Shown piece after piece: positions 42,322 to 51,869 of a DNA stretch of 64,000 nt. Where the stretch lies: the NCBI GenBank assembly GCA_013151235.1, contig JAADIO010000035.1, forward strand, positions 18,568 through 82,567, in the 5' to 3' direction. The notes under the pieces are model-generated. The model did no database searches, was not told where the DNA came from, and saw nothing but the letters and a program-made list of their open reading frames with translations. The stretch comes from Deltaproteobacteria bacterium. Lineage in GTDB: Bacteria > CG2-30-53-67. Each line of letters begins with the position of its first letter. Position 1 is the stretch's first letter. Position numbers and translations under genes: made by a program.

Positions 42322-43932
42322 CTATTCCTCTTTTGCCGCCGCTTTCCGCCGGGGCCGCCTTTTCCCCTTTGGTTTTTTTGTATGGGAGCCGTTATCGTCG
42401 ATCTCATTTTTCTTTTCCACTATGCCGGGATGCTCAACCTGTTTCTCCGTCTTCTCTGCTTTCTTCTCAATAAAATTGAGCCGGTAGAGATGATGATACA
42501 GGTCCGGTTTCCCTTTGAGATGAATTCTTACCTTGTGTGACATCTCCATATTGACAATCTCGCTCCGTTTTCCGTTCAGCAGGAACTCGGCAAGATCCAT
42601 GGAGACCTCCCCCTCCACAGCGGAAACATTTCCCTTGGCCACATGCATCTGTATGGTCCGGAGGATCGTCAAGGCAATCGACTCCAGGGACCGTACACGA
42701 CCCGTTCCTCCACATCGATCACAAGGTAGATAGGTCCCTTCCTCAACCGGGGCATGAATTCGCTGACGGGAAATCGAGAGCAGACCGAAACGGGAGATCG
42801 TGGAGATCTCGGTCTTGGCCTTTTCCCCTTTCATGCAGGCCTTGATGCATTTCACAACTTCCTGTTGATGTTTCTTGTTCAGCATATCGATAAAATCAAC
42901 AACGATCAAACCGCCCAGATCGCGAAGACGCAACTGCCGTGACACTTCTTCGGCCGCTTCCATATTGGTATGAAAAGCGGTTTCCTCGATCCCTTTGGCC
43001 CGCATTGATTTTCCTGAATTTACATCGATCGAAACCAGCGCCTCCGTCGGTTCGATCACAATCGAGCCGCCCGATTTCAAGGGAACTTTCCGCTCGTAGA
43101 TCCGCTCAATCTGTTCCTCCAGATTATGCTTGGCAAAAATCGGTTTAGCCCCCTGGTAAAGTTTCACTCGATTTCGGTAACGGGGCATGATCTGTTTAAA
43201 AAAGGTCGTCGTCTTTTTATAGACCTCCAGGTTGTCGATCAGAATCTCCTTGATCTCCGTCGTAAAATAATCCCGAATGGAACGGATCACAAGGTCCGAT
43301 TCCCGGTAGACCAGTGATGGGATCTCCTGTTCCGTCGCATCATGGAGGATCCGATCCCAAACCTTGAGAAGAAACTTCATTTCACGGGCCAGAACGGTCT
43401 TGGGCATTCCCAACCCGGCGGTCCGAATGATCACCCCGAACCCCTCAGGGACCTTCAGATCTTTCAGAATCTTTTTCATCGCTGACCGCTCTTCATCATC
43501 CTCGATCTTCCGGGAGACCCCACCACTCTTGCTCCCCGGCATGACAACCAGAAAACGGCCGGGAAGAGAGAGATACGTCGTCATGTAGGCCCCTTTTTGA
43601 TCTCGTTCCTCCCGGACCACCTGGATCAGGACCTCCATTCCCTTCTCGATCACATCCTGAATGCGCGGCCTACCCTTGGCGTTTTTCCGGCCTTTATAAT
43701 AGGAATGATGAATCTCCCGAAAAGGAAGAAATCCATTTTTGCGTTCCCCATACTCGACAAAGGCCACCTGGAGACTCGGTTCCACCCGCACCACCGTCCC
43801 TTTGTAGATATTGCCTTTATGCCGTTCGGCGGCGGCCGTCTCGACCCCCAACTCTTCCAGAACGCCATTGTCTACAATCGCAACACGGCTTTCTTCCGCG
43901 TGAATCGCGTTGATCAACATCTGTTTTGCCAT
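42322..43932 (-). CDS. ribonuclease E/G
   Basis: 536 residues. S1 RNA-binding domain (KGNIYKGTVVRVEPSLQVAF), RNase H-like and catalytic parts with the metal-binding LVSIDVNSGKSM (Asp) and GLIVVDFIDMLNKKHQQEV (Asp), and the zinc-link CDRCGGTGRV that joins two protomers. The short Lys/Arg-rich tail (KKPKGKRRPRRKAA) could bind RNA or a degradosome partner. It lacks the long scaffold of E. coli RNase E and is nearer RNase G in size, so I give no symbol. ATG has GGGAGAAACG upstream. It is last in the tig-clpP-clpX-yihA-ppi cluster. Confidence 0.93.
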   Translation of the reverse strand: MAKQMLINAIHAEESRVAIVDNGVLEELGVETAAAERHKGNIYKGTVVRVEPSLQVAFVEYGERKNGFLPFREIHHSYYKGRKNAKGRPRIQDVIEKGMEVLIQVVREERDQKGAYMTTYLSLPGRFLVVMPGSKSGGVSRKIEDDEERSAMKKILKDLKVPEGFGVIIRTAGLGMPKTVLAREMKFLLKVWDRILHDATEQEIPSLVYRESDLVIRSIRDYFTTEIKEILIDNLEVYKKTTTFFKQIMPRYRNRVKLYQGAKPIFAKHNLEEQIERIYERKVPLKSGGSIVIEPTEALVSIDVNSGKSMRAKGIEETAFHTNMEAAEEVSRQLRLRDLGGLIVVDFIDMLNKKHQQEVVKCIKACMKGEKAKTEISTISRFGLLSISRQRIHAPVEEGTYLPCDRCGGTGRVRSLESIALTILRTIQMHVAKGNVSAVEGEVSMDLAEFLLNGKRSEIVNMEMSHKVRIHLKGKPDLYHHLYRLNFIEKKAEKTEKQVEHPGIVEKKNEIDDNGSHTKKPKGKRRPRRKAAAKEE

Positions 43933-43979
43933 CGTTTCTCCCGATACCTCACAGGGAACCCCTTCACCGGGGATTCATT

Positions 43980-44546
43980 CTACTTCAAATAAGCCTTCTG
44001 AATATGGATCGGTTTCAGGGGGTTGTCTCTTCGATCCCTGGGAGCCTGGACGATCTTGTCCACCACGTCCATCCCCTCCACCACTTTTCCGAAGACCGTG
44101 TATTTGCCGTCCAGGTAAGCCGCCCGGGCTACGCAGATAAAAAACTGGGAACCGGCACTGTTTGGATCCTGTCTCCTCGCCATCGAAAGGGTCCCTCGTA
44201 CATGATGGTGAGCATTGAATTCCGCCGGGATGGTATAACCCGGTCCGCCCATTCCATCATTGTTGCGGTTATGATCCTTCGTATTGGGATCTCCGCCCTG
44301 AATCATGAAACCGGGGATCACCCGGTGGAAATAGGTCCCGTCATAGAAACCCTCCCTGATCAACTTCTTGAAATTTTTAACCGTCTTCGGCGCGTCCTCG
44401 GGATAAAAAGAGAGTACGATTTTCCCCGCATCCGTCTCGAGAACAGCCAGGGTATCCTTTTTCTGTTTGGCCGCAAAACCCTGTCCCGAGAGCAGGGAGA
44501 AAATAACAACCAATGAAACCATGACGGAATAGACTTTCCATTTCAT
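43980..44546 (-). CDS. cyclophilin-type peptidyl-prolyl isomerase, exported
   Basis: 188 residues from ATG 44546 (AAGGAG upstream); the longer frame to 44603 runs into the yihA coding region. Signal peptide (VYSVMVSLVVIFSLLSGQGF), then the cyclophilin core with YFHRVIPGFMIQGGDP, the catalytic Arg in FHRV, SAGSQFFICVA and YTVFGKVVEGMDVVDKI. It catalyses cis-trans isomerisation of prolyl bonds, here in the periplasm. The ATG overlaps the yihA stop (ATGA). Confidence 0.92.
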   Translation of the reverse strand: MKWKVYSVMVSLVVIFSLLSGQGFAAKQKKDTLAVLETDAGKIVLSFYPEDAPKTVKNFKKLIREGFYDGTYFHRVIPGFMIQGGDPNTKDHNRNNDGMGGPGYTIPAEFNAHHHVRGTLSMARRQDPNSAGSQFFICVARAAYLDGKYTVFGKVVEGMDVVDKIVQAPRDRRDNPLKPIHIQKAYLK

Positions 44547-45157
44547 TTTTTCTTCTCCTTTTCGGCGCCGCCGGTTTTCAGGAACTCTTGCAAGCACTCC
44601 CAAACTTGATCTTTCCCGTTGGAATCAGCAGCCGAAAAGAGTACCAGCGGTTCCTCCTTCGGGATGCCGAGACCGAAGCGAATCATCGAAGCCTGTTTGA
44701 AATTCTTCTGCCGGGAGAGTTTATCCGATTTGGTGGCTACAGTCAATACAGGGATCCGATGATAGAGCAGATATTCCCGCATGACCTTGTCCGAAGCGGC
44801 AGGTGGGTGCCGTACATCAACAATATGAACGACAGCGGCCAGAAGAGGATTCCGTTCCAGGTAACGCTCCACCATCGGCCCGAACCCCTGCCGGACGGAC
44901 GCCGGCACTTTTGCAAAGCCGTACCCCGGCAGATCGACAAAATGAAAGGTTCCATTAATCCGGAAAAAATTGATAGTCTGAGTCCGGCCGGGCCGGGAAC
45001 TGGTCTTGACGAGCCGTTTCCGGTTCAACAGTGTGTTGATAAGAGAGGATTTCCCCACATTGGAACGTCCGGCAAAGGCAATCTGCGGAATCTTCTGCGG
45101 TGGATAGTCTTTCTTGTGTACTGCGGAGACAACAAACTCGGCGGCATGAATCTTCAG
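44543..45157 (-). CDS. yihA: ribosome biogenesis GTPase YihA/YsxC, CTG start
   Basis: 204 residues if read from a CTG at 45157. GTPase motifs: G1 [13 protein letters not shown]2 Thr in [13 protein letters not shown]3 [10 protein letters not shown]4 TKSD, and G5 SAAD. The first ATG in frame is only at 45058, inside G1 (MGKSSLI... would start from GTG read as Met of NVGKSS), which would lose the essential N-terminus. Upstream residues [20 protein letters not shown] match the normal family N-terminus. The only fitting start is CTG, which has AAGGAG 5 bases upstream and overlaps the clpX stop as CTGA. It acts in 50S assembly. Confidence 0.9.
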   Translation of the reverse strand: MKIHAAEFVVSAVHKKDYPPQKIPQIAFAGRSNVGKSSLINTLLNRKRLVKTSSRPGRTQTINFFRINGTFHFVDLPGYGFAKVPASVRQGFGPMVERYLERNPLLAAVVHIVDVRHPPAASDKVMREYLLYHRIPVLTVATKSDKLSRQKNFKQASMIRFGLGIPKEEPLVLFSAADSNGKDQVWECLQEFLKTGGAEKEKKK

Positions 45158-46395
45158 GCGGACTCCTTCTGCTCATAAATGAGCAACGGCTGTTCCTCCC
45201 CCTTGACCGCCTCTTCGGAGACGACACATTCCTTGACATTCACCTGAGAAGGAAGATCGTACATCACGTCAAGCATGACATTTTCCAGGACCGCCTTCAA
45301 TCCCCTGGCACCGGTCTTCCGTTTCTGGGCGATTCCGGCAACGGCCGTCAGGGCTTCATCGGAAAACTTCAGGGAGACTCCTTCAAACTCGAAGAATTTC
45401 TGGTACTGCTTGACCAATGCATTCTTCGGTTCGGTCAGAATCCGGACGAGGGCGGACTCGTCCAGTTCATCCAGGGCGGCATAGACGGGAAAACGGCCGA
45501 CGAATTCAGGGATCAGACCATTCTTCAGGAGGTCTTGCGGCTCCACCTGGCACAGAATTTCTCCGATCGGTTTCTCTTTCCGGCTTTCCACCTTCGCCCC
45601 GAAGCCCATCGATTTCTCGCCGATCCGGTTCTCAATCACCTTATCAAGTCCCACAAAGGCACCGCCGCAGACAAAGAGAATATTGGTCGTGTCGACCTGG
45701 AGGAATTCCTGATGGGGGTGTTTCCGTCCTCCCTGGGGGGGGACATTCGCCGTCGTCCCTTCAATGATCTTCAGGAGGGCCTGCTGAACCCCCTCTCCGG
45801 AGACATCCCGGGTAATTGAGGGATTCTCCGTCTTCCGGGCAATCTTATCGATCTCATCGATATAGATAATCCCCTGCTGCGCACGTTCCACATCGTAGTC
45901 AGCACTCTGGAGGAGCTTCAGAATAATGTTTTCCACATCCTCTCCGACATAGCCCGCCTCCGTCAGGGTCGTGGCATCCACAATGGCAAAGGGGACATCG
46001 AGGATCCGGGCCAGGGTCTGGGCCAGAAGTGTTTTCCCACATCCGGTCGGACCGATGAGAAGGATATTGCTCTTCTGCAGTTCCACATCCCCAAGCTGTA
46101 CCCTCGAAGCAAGCCGTTTGTAATGATTGTGTACGGCGACGGAAAGAATCTTTTTGGCCCGGGACTGACCGATCACGTAGTCATCGAGAATTCTTTTGAT
46201 CAACCGGGGCTCCGGGATCTTCTCGAACTTATCCACCTTCTTGACCTGCTTGTCCTCCGCCAAGATCTCGTTACAGAGGTTGATACATTCATCACAGATA
46301 TAGACGGTATGCCCGGCAATCAGCTTCTTGACATCTTCCTGACTCTTCCCACAGAAAGAACAGCGGAGGTTTTCCGAGCCCTTATTCTTTTTCAT
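45154..46395 (-). CDS. clpX: ATP-dependent Clp protease ATP-binding subunit ClpX
   Basis: 413 residues, usual length. N-terminal zinc domain [20 protein letters not shown] then [10 protein letters not shown] (four Cys), Walker [13 protein letters not shown], Walker [14 protein letters not shown], sensor and pore loops, and the ClpP-binding tripeptide as IGF-type loop in [13 protein letters not shown]. It unfolds tagged proteins and feeds them to ClpP. Eighteen bases after clpP; stop overlaps the CTG of yihA. Confidence 0.97.
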   Translation of the reverse strand: MKKNKGSENLRCSFCGKSQEDVKKLIAGHTVYICDECINLCNEILAEDKQVKKVDKFEKIPEPRLIKRILDDYVIGQSRAKKILSVAVHNHYKRLASRVQLGDVELQKSNILLIGPTGCGKTLLAQTLARILDVPFAIVDATTLTEAGYVGEDVENIILKLLQSADYDVERAQQGIIYIDEIDKIARKTENPSITRDVSGEGVQQALLKIIEGTTANVPPQGGRKHPHQEFLQVDTTNILFVCGGAFVGLDKVIENRIGEKSMGFGAKVESRKEKPIGEILCQVEPQDLLKNGLIPEFVGRFPVYAALDELDESALVRILTEPKNALVKQYQKFFEFEGVSLKFSDEALTAVAGIAQKRKTGARGLKAVLENVMLDVMYDLPSQVNVKECVVSEEAVKGEEQPLLIYEQKESA

Positions 46396-46413
46396 TCCAT
46401 ACTCCCCGACGGT

Positions 46414-47022
46414 CTAACTCGTTTTTGTCTCTTCTGCCGGATTGCGCTGCACGATCACTTCATCGATCAATCCGTACTCCCTGGCTTCCTTCCCGTCCAT
46501 AAAATAATCCCGGTCCGTATCCTTCTGGACTTTCTTGATTGTCTGTCCCGTATGCCGGGAGAGGATCTCATTCAGGGTCTCCTTGACCTTGAGCATCTCC
46601 CGGGCATGAATCTCCACATCGGATGCCTGCCCCTGGAACCCGCCCAGGGGTTGGTGGATCATGACGCGGGCATGAGGAAGAGCATACCGTTTTCCTGCCT
46701 CACCGGCCGCAAGCAGAAGTGCCCCCATGCTGGCCGCCTGACCGATACAGATTGTGGAGACCTTCGGCTTGATGTACTGCATGGTATCATAGATGGCCAG
46801 ACCGGAGGTCACAACCCCCCCCGGCGAGTTGATATAGAGGTTGATATCCTTGTCCGGATCATCGGCTTCCAGAAAAAGGAGCTGGGCAATAATCAGGTTG
46901 GAGACATAATCATCAATGGCTGTCCCCACAAAAACAATCCGGTCCTTCAGCAGGCGGGAGTAAATATCATAGGCACGCTCGCCTCGCGCAGTCTGTTCAA
47001 CCACCATCGGGATCAGGGTCAT
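46414..47022 (-). CDS. clpP: ATP-dependent Clp protease proteolytic subunit ClpP
   Basis: 202 residues. Catalytic triad: Ser in [14 protein letters not shown], His in [16 protein letters not shown], Asp in TDRDYF. The [13 protein letters not shown]-terminus and the Asn-rich [11 protein letters not shown] oligomer loop are conserved. Forms the tetradecameric protease with ClpX, encoded immediately downstream. Confidence 0.97.
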   Translation of the reverse strand: MTLIPMVVEQTARGERAYDIYSRLLKDRIVFVGTAIDDYVSNLIIAQLLFLEADDPDKDINLYINSPGGVVTSGLAIYDTMQYIKPKVSTICIGQAASMGALLLAAGEAGKRYALPHARVMIHQPLGGFQGQASDVEIHAREMLKVKETLNEILSRHTGQTIKKVQKDTDRDYFMDGKEAREYGLIDEVIVQRNPAEETKTS

Positions 47023-47090
47023 TCCATCGCTCCTTTGGGAAATTCAAGAGAAGGAAAGATCATAAAAAAGGAGGGGAGTTTCGAGCTGTT

Positions 47091-48422
47091 TTATTCCTTT
47101 TCCTCGGGACTCCCCTTATCTGTAACTTTAGCATTTTCGAGCAGAAAGTCAAGAACCTTTTCGTCTAAAAGCCCCATGCGTAAGGGTTCAATGGAACCCA
47201 TCTTAATATTGTAAAACTCCAGCAATGCTTCCTTGGTCATGGAATTTTTCATGGCCTCTTCTTCAAGGGCCGCTTCCATTTCCGCTTCCGAAAGGGTGAT
47301 CCCTTCTTTCTCGGCAATCTTCTCACTGATCAGACTCCAGGTCACGTCCTGAAGCGCTTGTTTTTCCAGCCACATATCTTTTTCCGGCTCCAGGTCCGGC
47401 TCCGAGGTCCCTTCGAGAAGTCCGAATCGTTCCATCAGGGAATGTTTCTGACGAGCCACCATAACCTCCGGAACCTCCACCGGATTCCTCCGAATAATTT
47501 CCTCCTTCAGATTCTTACGAAGATCCTCTTTTCGTTTCATCTCTTCCTGTTCCCGGTATTTCTCCCGAATCTTCTCTTTCAGTTCATCCAGCGTTTCAAA
47601 CTCTTCCCCCATATCTTTGGCAAACTCATCGTCCAGTTCCGGCAGCCGTTTCTCTTTAATATCCTTGACGGCAATCTTGAAAACCGCCTCCTTCCCGGAA
47701 ATTTTTTCCTCTCCATAATCTTCGGGAAAGGTAAGCGTCAGCTCCTTTTCCTCCCCCTTTTTCATTCCGATGATGCCCTCTTCAAAGCCGGGGATCATTT
47801 TGCCGGTTCCCAGTTCCAGAAGATGGTTTTCAACCTTTCCTCCGGGAAAGGGTTCCCCGTCGATGGTCCCCTCGAAATCCGCTTCCACCACATCCCCCTT
47901 CGCCGCAGCGTGGGTTTCATCTTCGTAAGATGACAGTTCCGCATGCCCGTCACGCATCGTCTCCAAGACTCTTTTCACAACCCCATCCGCTTCTTCCACC
48001 TTCCGGTCAGGGACCGGAATACCGAGATAATCCCGGACATCAAATTCCGGCAGCACATAAACCGTTGCCTCAAAATGAAAAGGGTCGCCTTCCTTCAAAT
48101 GAACACTCCGAATAACCGGCAGATCCACGGGCTGGATCTTCGCCTTCGTGACGGCCTTGTCAAAATAACTCGGCAAGAGCCGTTGCACAAGATCCTCTTC
48201 CACATCCCGGCCGAAACGTTGGCGAACCATCCGAATCGGAACCTTTCCCGCACGAAAGCCCGGAAGTTTCACTTTCTTTTGAAAGGTTCGATAGCTTTTT
48301 TCCAGAACCGTAGAAATTTCATCCGCCGAAACCTCTACCGTCAACTCTTTTTTGGTGGGACTTACATCTTCGAGCTTGTATGAAAAATCCCCTGCTTCCT
48401 CATTCACCATTCCGGTTTCCAT
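47091..48422 (-). CDS. tig: trigger factor
   Basis: 443 residues from ATG 48422, which has GAGG 5 bases upstream; alternatives are ATG at 48446 and 48410. The ribosome-binding N-domain shows LPGFRAGKVPIRMVRQRFG (the GFRxGxxP signature), followed by the FKBP-type domain (GDVVEADFEGTIDGEPFPGG, FEEGIIGMKKGEEKELTLTF) and the helical chaperone C-domain. It binds nascent chains at the ribosome exit. First gene of the tig-clpP-clpX cluster. Confidence 0.94.
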   Translation of the reverse strand: METGMVNEEAGDFSYKLEDVSPTKKELTVEVSADEISTVLEKSYRTFQKKVKLPGFRAGKVPIRMVRQRFGRDVEEDLVQRLLPSYFDKAVTKAKIQPVDLPVIRSVHLKEGDPFHFEATVYVLPEFDVRDYLGIPVPDRKVEEADGVVKRVLETMRDGHAELSSYEDETHAAAKGDVVEADFEGTIDGEPFPGGKVENHLLELGTGKMIPGFEEGIIGMKKGEEKELTLTFPEDYGEEKISGKEAVFKIAVKDIKEKRLPELDDEFAKDMGEEFETLDELKEKIREKYREQEEMKRKEDLRKNLKEEIIRRNPVEVPEVMVARQKHSLMERFGLLEGTSEPDLEPEKDMWLEKQALQDVTWSLISEKIAEKEGITLSEAEMEAALEEEAMKNSMTKEALLEFYNIKMGSIEPLRMGLLDEKVLDFLLENAKVTDKGSPEEKE

Positions 48423-48555
48423 CCTTTCCTCATGAACCGGAATCATCCGGTTCTGACCGATACGTATTTCCTCTTCGCGGGAGACCCCATGGATTCTCTT
48501 ACGCCGACCTTCCTCTGCGTTCCCCAGCTACACCCGGACTGTCCATGTATGCAAC

Positions 48556-48641
48556 TGGTGCGAGAGGGGGGACTCGAACCCCCAACCGCATTGCGGGCTA
48601 GATCCTAAATCTAGTGCGTATACCCGTTTCGCCACTCTCGC
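48556..48641 (-). tRNA. tRNA-Leu (UAG)
   Basis: 86 nt with encoded CCA. Acceptor stem GCGAGAG pairs with CTCTCGC before discriminator A and CCA. Anticodon loop TTTAGGA between CTAGA and TCTAG gives anticodon UAG (reads CUA/CUN, Leu). T-arm GGGGGTTCGAGTCCCCC and a long class II variable arm (CCCGCAATGCGG) are present, as required for tRNA-Leu. It lies upstream of the tig gene in the same direction, preceded by a consensus promoter. Confidence 0.95.
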
Positions 48642-48974
48642 GAAAAAACACGGCAAGATCCCCGGTCGGCATCATGGTCTGTCCATCCGCATCCGCGATG
48701 CAATCAACCGCGAAGAATCATTGAAAATCGAAAGTTATTATAGACACTTTTTCCACACTGTCAACAAATTGTTTCCCTGTACACCCGGGAATCAGACAGG
48801 ACGGAATTCCTCCCATATTCTTCCTTCCCCTCCAAAAAAAACTTGCCCGATTTCACCTGTGCCGGTTAAAATGAACTTATAAGGAAAGAGAGTTGCTCTG
48901 GAACAGATACCGGCCGACATCAATGATTTCACGGCAATCGGCAATGGCAGTCAATCAACGGAGGAGAGGAAACC
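48642..48974. other. 333-base gap: tRNA promoter and two-CW leader
   Basis: Left part holds the minus-strand promoter of tRNA-Leu. The right part is the leader of the two-CW gene with GGAGAGGAAACC before its ATG. No ORF of interest. Confidence 0.5.
48737..48764 (-). promoter_or_regulatory. consensus sigma70 promoter of tRNA-Leu
   Basis: Minus strand TTGACA (48764-48759), 16-base spacer, TATAAT (48742-48737): both hexamers are perfect. The predicted start near 48730 lies about 90 bases before the mature tRNA, so the transcript needs 5' processing by RNase P. Readthrough could also feed tig-clpP-clpX. Confidence 0.8.
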
Positions 48975-49280
48975 ATGGCGGAGAAACTCAACTGTTGGGA
49001 GATCAAGAAATGCGGCCGGGAAGAGGGAGGCGACAAAACAAACGAGATGGGTGTCTGTCCGGGGGCATCGGACAGTTTTAGTGACGGAATCAACGGCGGG
49101 AAAAACGGCGGCCGGATCTGCTGGGCCGTGGCCGGTACCTTCTGCGGCGGGAAGGTTCAGGGATCATATGCAGTTAAACATCTCTCCTGCATGACCTGCG
49201 AATTCTTCAAAAAAGTCGAAGCGGAGGAAGGGATCGGCAAGTTCAAAATTCTGCCCCCCCACCAGGTGTACCCCAAATAG
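48975..49280 (+). CDS. two-CW domain protein
   Basis: 101 residues, eight cysteines. Two CW units: NCWEIKKCGRE near the start and ICWAVAGTFCGGKVQGSYAV in the middle, followed by CMTCEFFKKV. This is the small two-CW family found in anaerobic deltaproteobacteria, thought to sense redox or bind metal through the cysteines. It stands alone between tRNA-Leu and the Arg-rich small gene, which is convergent. Confidence 0.85.
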   Translation: MAEKLNCWEIKKCGREEGGDKTNEMGVCPGASDSFSDGINGGKNGGRICWAVAGTFCGGKVQGSYAVKHLSCMTCEFFKKVEAEEGIGKFKILPPHQVYPK

Positions 49281-49348
49281 TTTATGGATGGAAGAAAAGA
49301 TCCGTTCCGCCCCCGGTCGGGCGAAAATCCGGAAAACCTTTTAATCCC

Positions 49349-49519
49349 TCAGCCGGAAACTTCACTGCGGCGTTCCCGCTGCCGACGAACCACCGTCCTC
49401 CGGTCGTAAAGCTTCCTGCTTGGCGTATAGAACCCGTTTTCAGAGTAGGTTCTTCGATCAATGCCGCTACGCCGGTCGACGCCGGATCTTCGGTCCAAAC
49501 CTGTCCGCCGCTCCTTCAT
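49349..49519 (-). CDS. small Arg-rich protein with DRR repeats
   Basis: 56 residues from ATG 49519, which has GGAGGGGG just upstream; the frame extends to 49591 without one. Composition is strongly basic, with a repeat TGLDRRSGVDRRSGIDRRTY (the unit is G-x-DRRS, three times), a second part RKLYDRRTVVRRQRERRSEV. No hydrophobic segment. Function unknown; nucleic acid or acidic-surface binding is only a guess. It follows the ClC gene on the opposite side of its stop, 78 bases away. Confidence 0.7.
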   Translation of the reverse strand: MKERRTGLDRRSGVDRRSGIDRRTYSENGFYTPSRKLYDRRTVVRRQRERRSEVSG

Positions 49520-49597
49520 ACCCCCTCCATATAAATAGCCTTCATCCGGAATCGTTTTTTTTAAAGATATCAGAGAATGACATTCTGTCAAGACGGA

Positions 49598-51691
49598 TCA
49601 GAGGTTTTTTAATCTCCGCAGAGTCTCTTCCGGTCCCGCCATCAGCAGCAGATCCTCCCTTTCGATGACGGTATCCGGTTTCGGCATCACATCCGGCATA
49701 TCCCCTCCCCTTCCATGCGTCTTCTCCGGTTTCTTTATCAGATAGACCTGTACGCCGTAACGCCGACGCAGGGCCAGCTCCTGCAGATTTTTCCCAACAA
49801 AAGAAGCGGGCGCCTTCATCTCGATCAAGGCAAAACCATTGGACAGGGTCTCCATCCCGTTGCCGCCGACTCGATCCATTCCCTCCCGGATCTCCGCCAG
49901 GGTATCCTGTTTGAAGATCTCACGGTTATAGGCCTCGATCACCTCCGTTTCCCGGACCCGCCCCAGGAGCCTGGTCGGGTCGCCGGCATCCAGGACGGGG
50001 ATCTCCGCCAGGTCGGTTCTGCCGAAAAGGTGCATCGCCTGATCCAAGTTATCCCCGGGGTGAAGTACGGGAAACTCCGTGGAGATCAGGTCCTTTGCCA
50101 CGAGCAAGTCCTTCAGGGCATCAACATCCCCCAAAATCATGGAAAGGTCTTTCAGATTGATCGTGCCGAGGAAGTGACGGTCCTTCCCGAAAACATAGAA
50201 AACCCCTTCCCGCGAATCGGCCATCTGGTGAACCAGTTGACGGAAAGGCAGATCTTCCTGAATCGGCTCGACCGTATCAATCACATCGCGGACATGCAGC
50301 TTTCGGAGGACATTCATCTCCTTCCCCTGAAAAATATTGATTCCCCGGAGCGCCAGTTTCAGGGTGTAGATCGATTCCTTCTCCAGTTTGTTGGCCACAA
50401 GCGAACTGACGATACAGCTGATCATGAGCGGCAGGATGATCTTATAATCATTGGTCAATTCGAAGATAATCAGGATCGCCGTAATTGGTGCATGCGTCGC
50501 CCCGGAGACCACGGCCCCCATGCCGACCAGGGCATAGGCCCCGGCCGCGGCGGTCATCGAGGGAAAGAAGGCATGGACGGCCGAACCGAAAAAACCGCCG
50601 GACATGGCCCCGATAAAGAGGGAGGGGGCGAAAATCCCGCCGGAACCGCCGGAACCGAGCGTAACCGACGTTGCGACCAGCTTCACGAAGATCAGGAGAA
50701 AAAGGAAATACCAGGTCAGCTGCCCATGAAGGGCGAGGTTGATCGTCTCATAGCCGACCCCGAAGATATGGGGAAAACCAATCGCGATCATTCCGATCAT
50801 GATTCCGCCGACCGCCGGCTGAAGCGCCTCGTGGATCGGCATCCTTTCAAAGGCGGATTCGGAGTAATAAAGGACCCGGATAAAGGCGAGAGCAACAATT
50901 CCGCAGAAGAGTCCCATGCCGAAATAGAAGATTAATTCATAGGGACTGACGAGATGGTAGGGAGGAACTTCGAAAGCGGCAAAATCGCCGAGGTAGTGGC
51001 GGGAAACAACCGTGGCCATGACCGAGGAGATCACGATCGGGCTGAACCGGGTCAGTCCGAAATCGCCGAGAATGATCTCCACGGCAAAGAGCGCCCCGGC
51101 GATGGGGGCGTTGAATGCAGCGGCAATCCCCGCTGCGGCGCCGCAAGCCACGAAGGTCCGAAGGCGCCTCCCCGAGACCATGAACAACTGGCCGATGGTA
51201 GAACCAATACTGGAGCCGATCTGTACCACCGGCCCTTCCCTGCCGACGGAACCACCGGTCCCGATGGAAAGGGCCGAGGCCAGCGCCTTGATCAAAGCCA
51301 CCCGGGGGCGGATCACACCATCCCGGATGACCACTGCCTCCATGACCTCCGGGACCCCGTGCCCCTTCGCCTCTTTGGCGAGATAGTAGATCAGGGGCCC
51401 CACGATCAGCCCGCCCGCCGCGGGAATCAGGATCTTTTCGTACCAAGGGAGTCCGGCCGCAAGATCGAGAATGTTTAAACCCGGCCCGAAAGAAACTTCC
51501 TGGAAGAACTTGATCATGAAACGGACGCCGATCGCCCCGAACCCCGCGAGGAGCCCGATCACGATCGCCACAAGGATCACGAAGGTGTGCTCCGTCATCT
51601 TCATCCGCTCCATGCGGAATGTCAGATAGCGCTTCCACGCCTGAAGCAGGCGTCCCCGGAGGGGAATTTTTTTGGCCGTGTCAACCTTCAA
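49598..51691 (-). CDS. ClC chloride channel/transporter with CBS and TrkA-C domains
   Basis: 697 residues. ClC filter motifs are present: GHGVPEV (usually GSGIPE), GGSVGREGPVVQIGS with the gating Glu, and GSGGSGGIFAPSLF (GxFxP). Ten or more membrane helices occupy residues 38-430. Two CBS units follow (VRDVIDTVEPIQEDLPFRQL, ISTEFPVLHPGDNLDQAMHL) and a C-terminal RCK/TrkA-C domain (NGFALIEMKAPASFVGKNLQ). In place of the first Ser of the filter is a His (GHGVPE), which may affect anion choice. Cl-/H+ exchange or fluoride export is not decidable. Confidence 0.9.
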   Translation of the reverse strand: MKVDTAKKIPLRGRLLQAWKRYLTFRMERMKMTEHTFVILVAIVIGLLAGFGAIGVRFMIKFFQEVSFGPGLNILDLAAGLPWYEKILIPAAGGLIVGPLIYYLAKEAKGHGVPEVMEAVVIRDGVIRPRVALIKALASALSIGTGGSVGREGPVVQIGSSIGSTIGQLFMVSGRRLRTFVACGAAAGIAAAFNAPIAGALFAVEIILGDFGLTRFSPIVISSVMATVVSRHYLGDFAAFEVPPYHLVSPYELIFYFGMGLFCGIVALAFIRVLYYSESAFERMPIHEALQPAVGGIMIGMIAIGFPHIFGVGYETINLALHGQLTWYFLFLLIFVKLVATSVTLGSGGSGGIFAPSLFIGAMSGGFFGSAVHAFFPSMTAAAGAYALVGMGAVVSGATHAPITAILIIFELTNDYKIILPLMISCIVSSLVANKLEKESIYTLKLALRGINIFQGKEMNVLRKLHVRDVIDTVEPIQEDLPFRQLVHQMADSREGVFYVFGKDRHFLGTINLKDLSMILGDVDALKDLLVAKDLISTEFPVLHPGDNLDQAMHLFGRTDLAEIPVLDAGDPTRLLGRVRETEVIEAYNREIFKQDTLAEIREGMDRVGGNGMETLSNGFALIEMKAPASFVGKNLQELALRRRYGVQVYLIKKPEKTHGRGGDMPDVMPKPDTVIEREDLLLMAGPEETLRRLKNL

Positions 51692-51790
51692 AGGCTCACC
51701 CGCGCAGAATCTCTTTTGAAGGGGAAAAATACAGGTCTCTTTTTTATCTTTGCAAAGTCACGTTGTGAAGTCAACAGAAACATAATGGAA

Positions 51791-51819
51791 TAGACAAACA
51801 AAGGGATTTGCAGTATAAA
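51791..51819 (+). promoter_or_regulatory. predicted promoter of the nfeD-slipin operon
   Basis: TAGACA (51791-51796), 17-base spacer, TATAAA (51814-51819), about 50 bases before the nfeD ATG. Confidence 0.55.
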
Positions 51820-51869
51820 ATGGAATGCATACAGCGGCTGAAAAGTTTTGCTCACTTTCAGGAGGTTTC

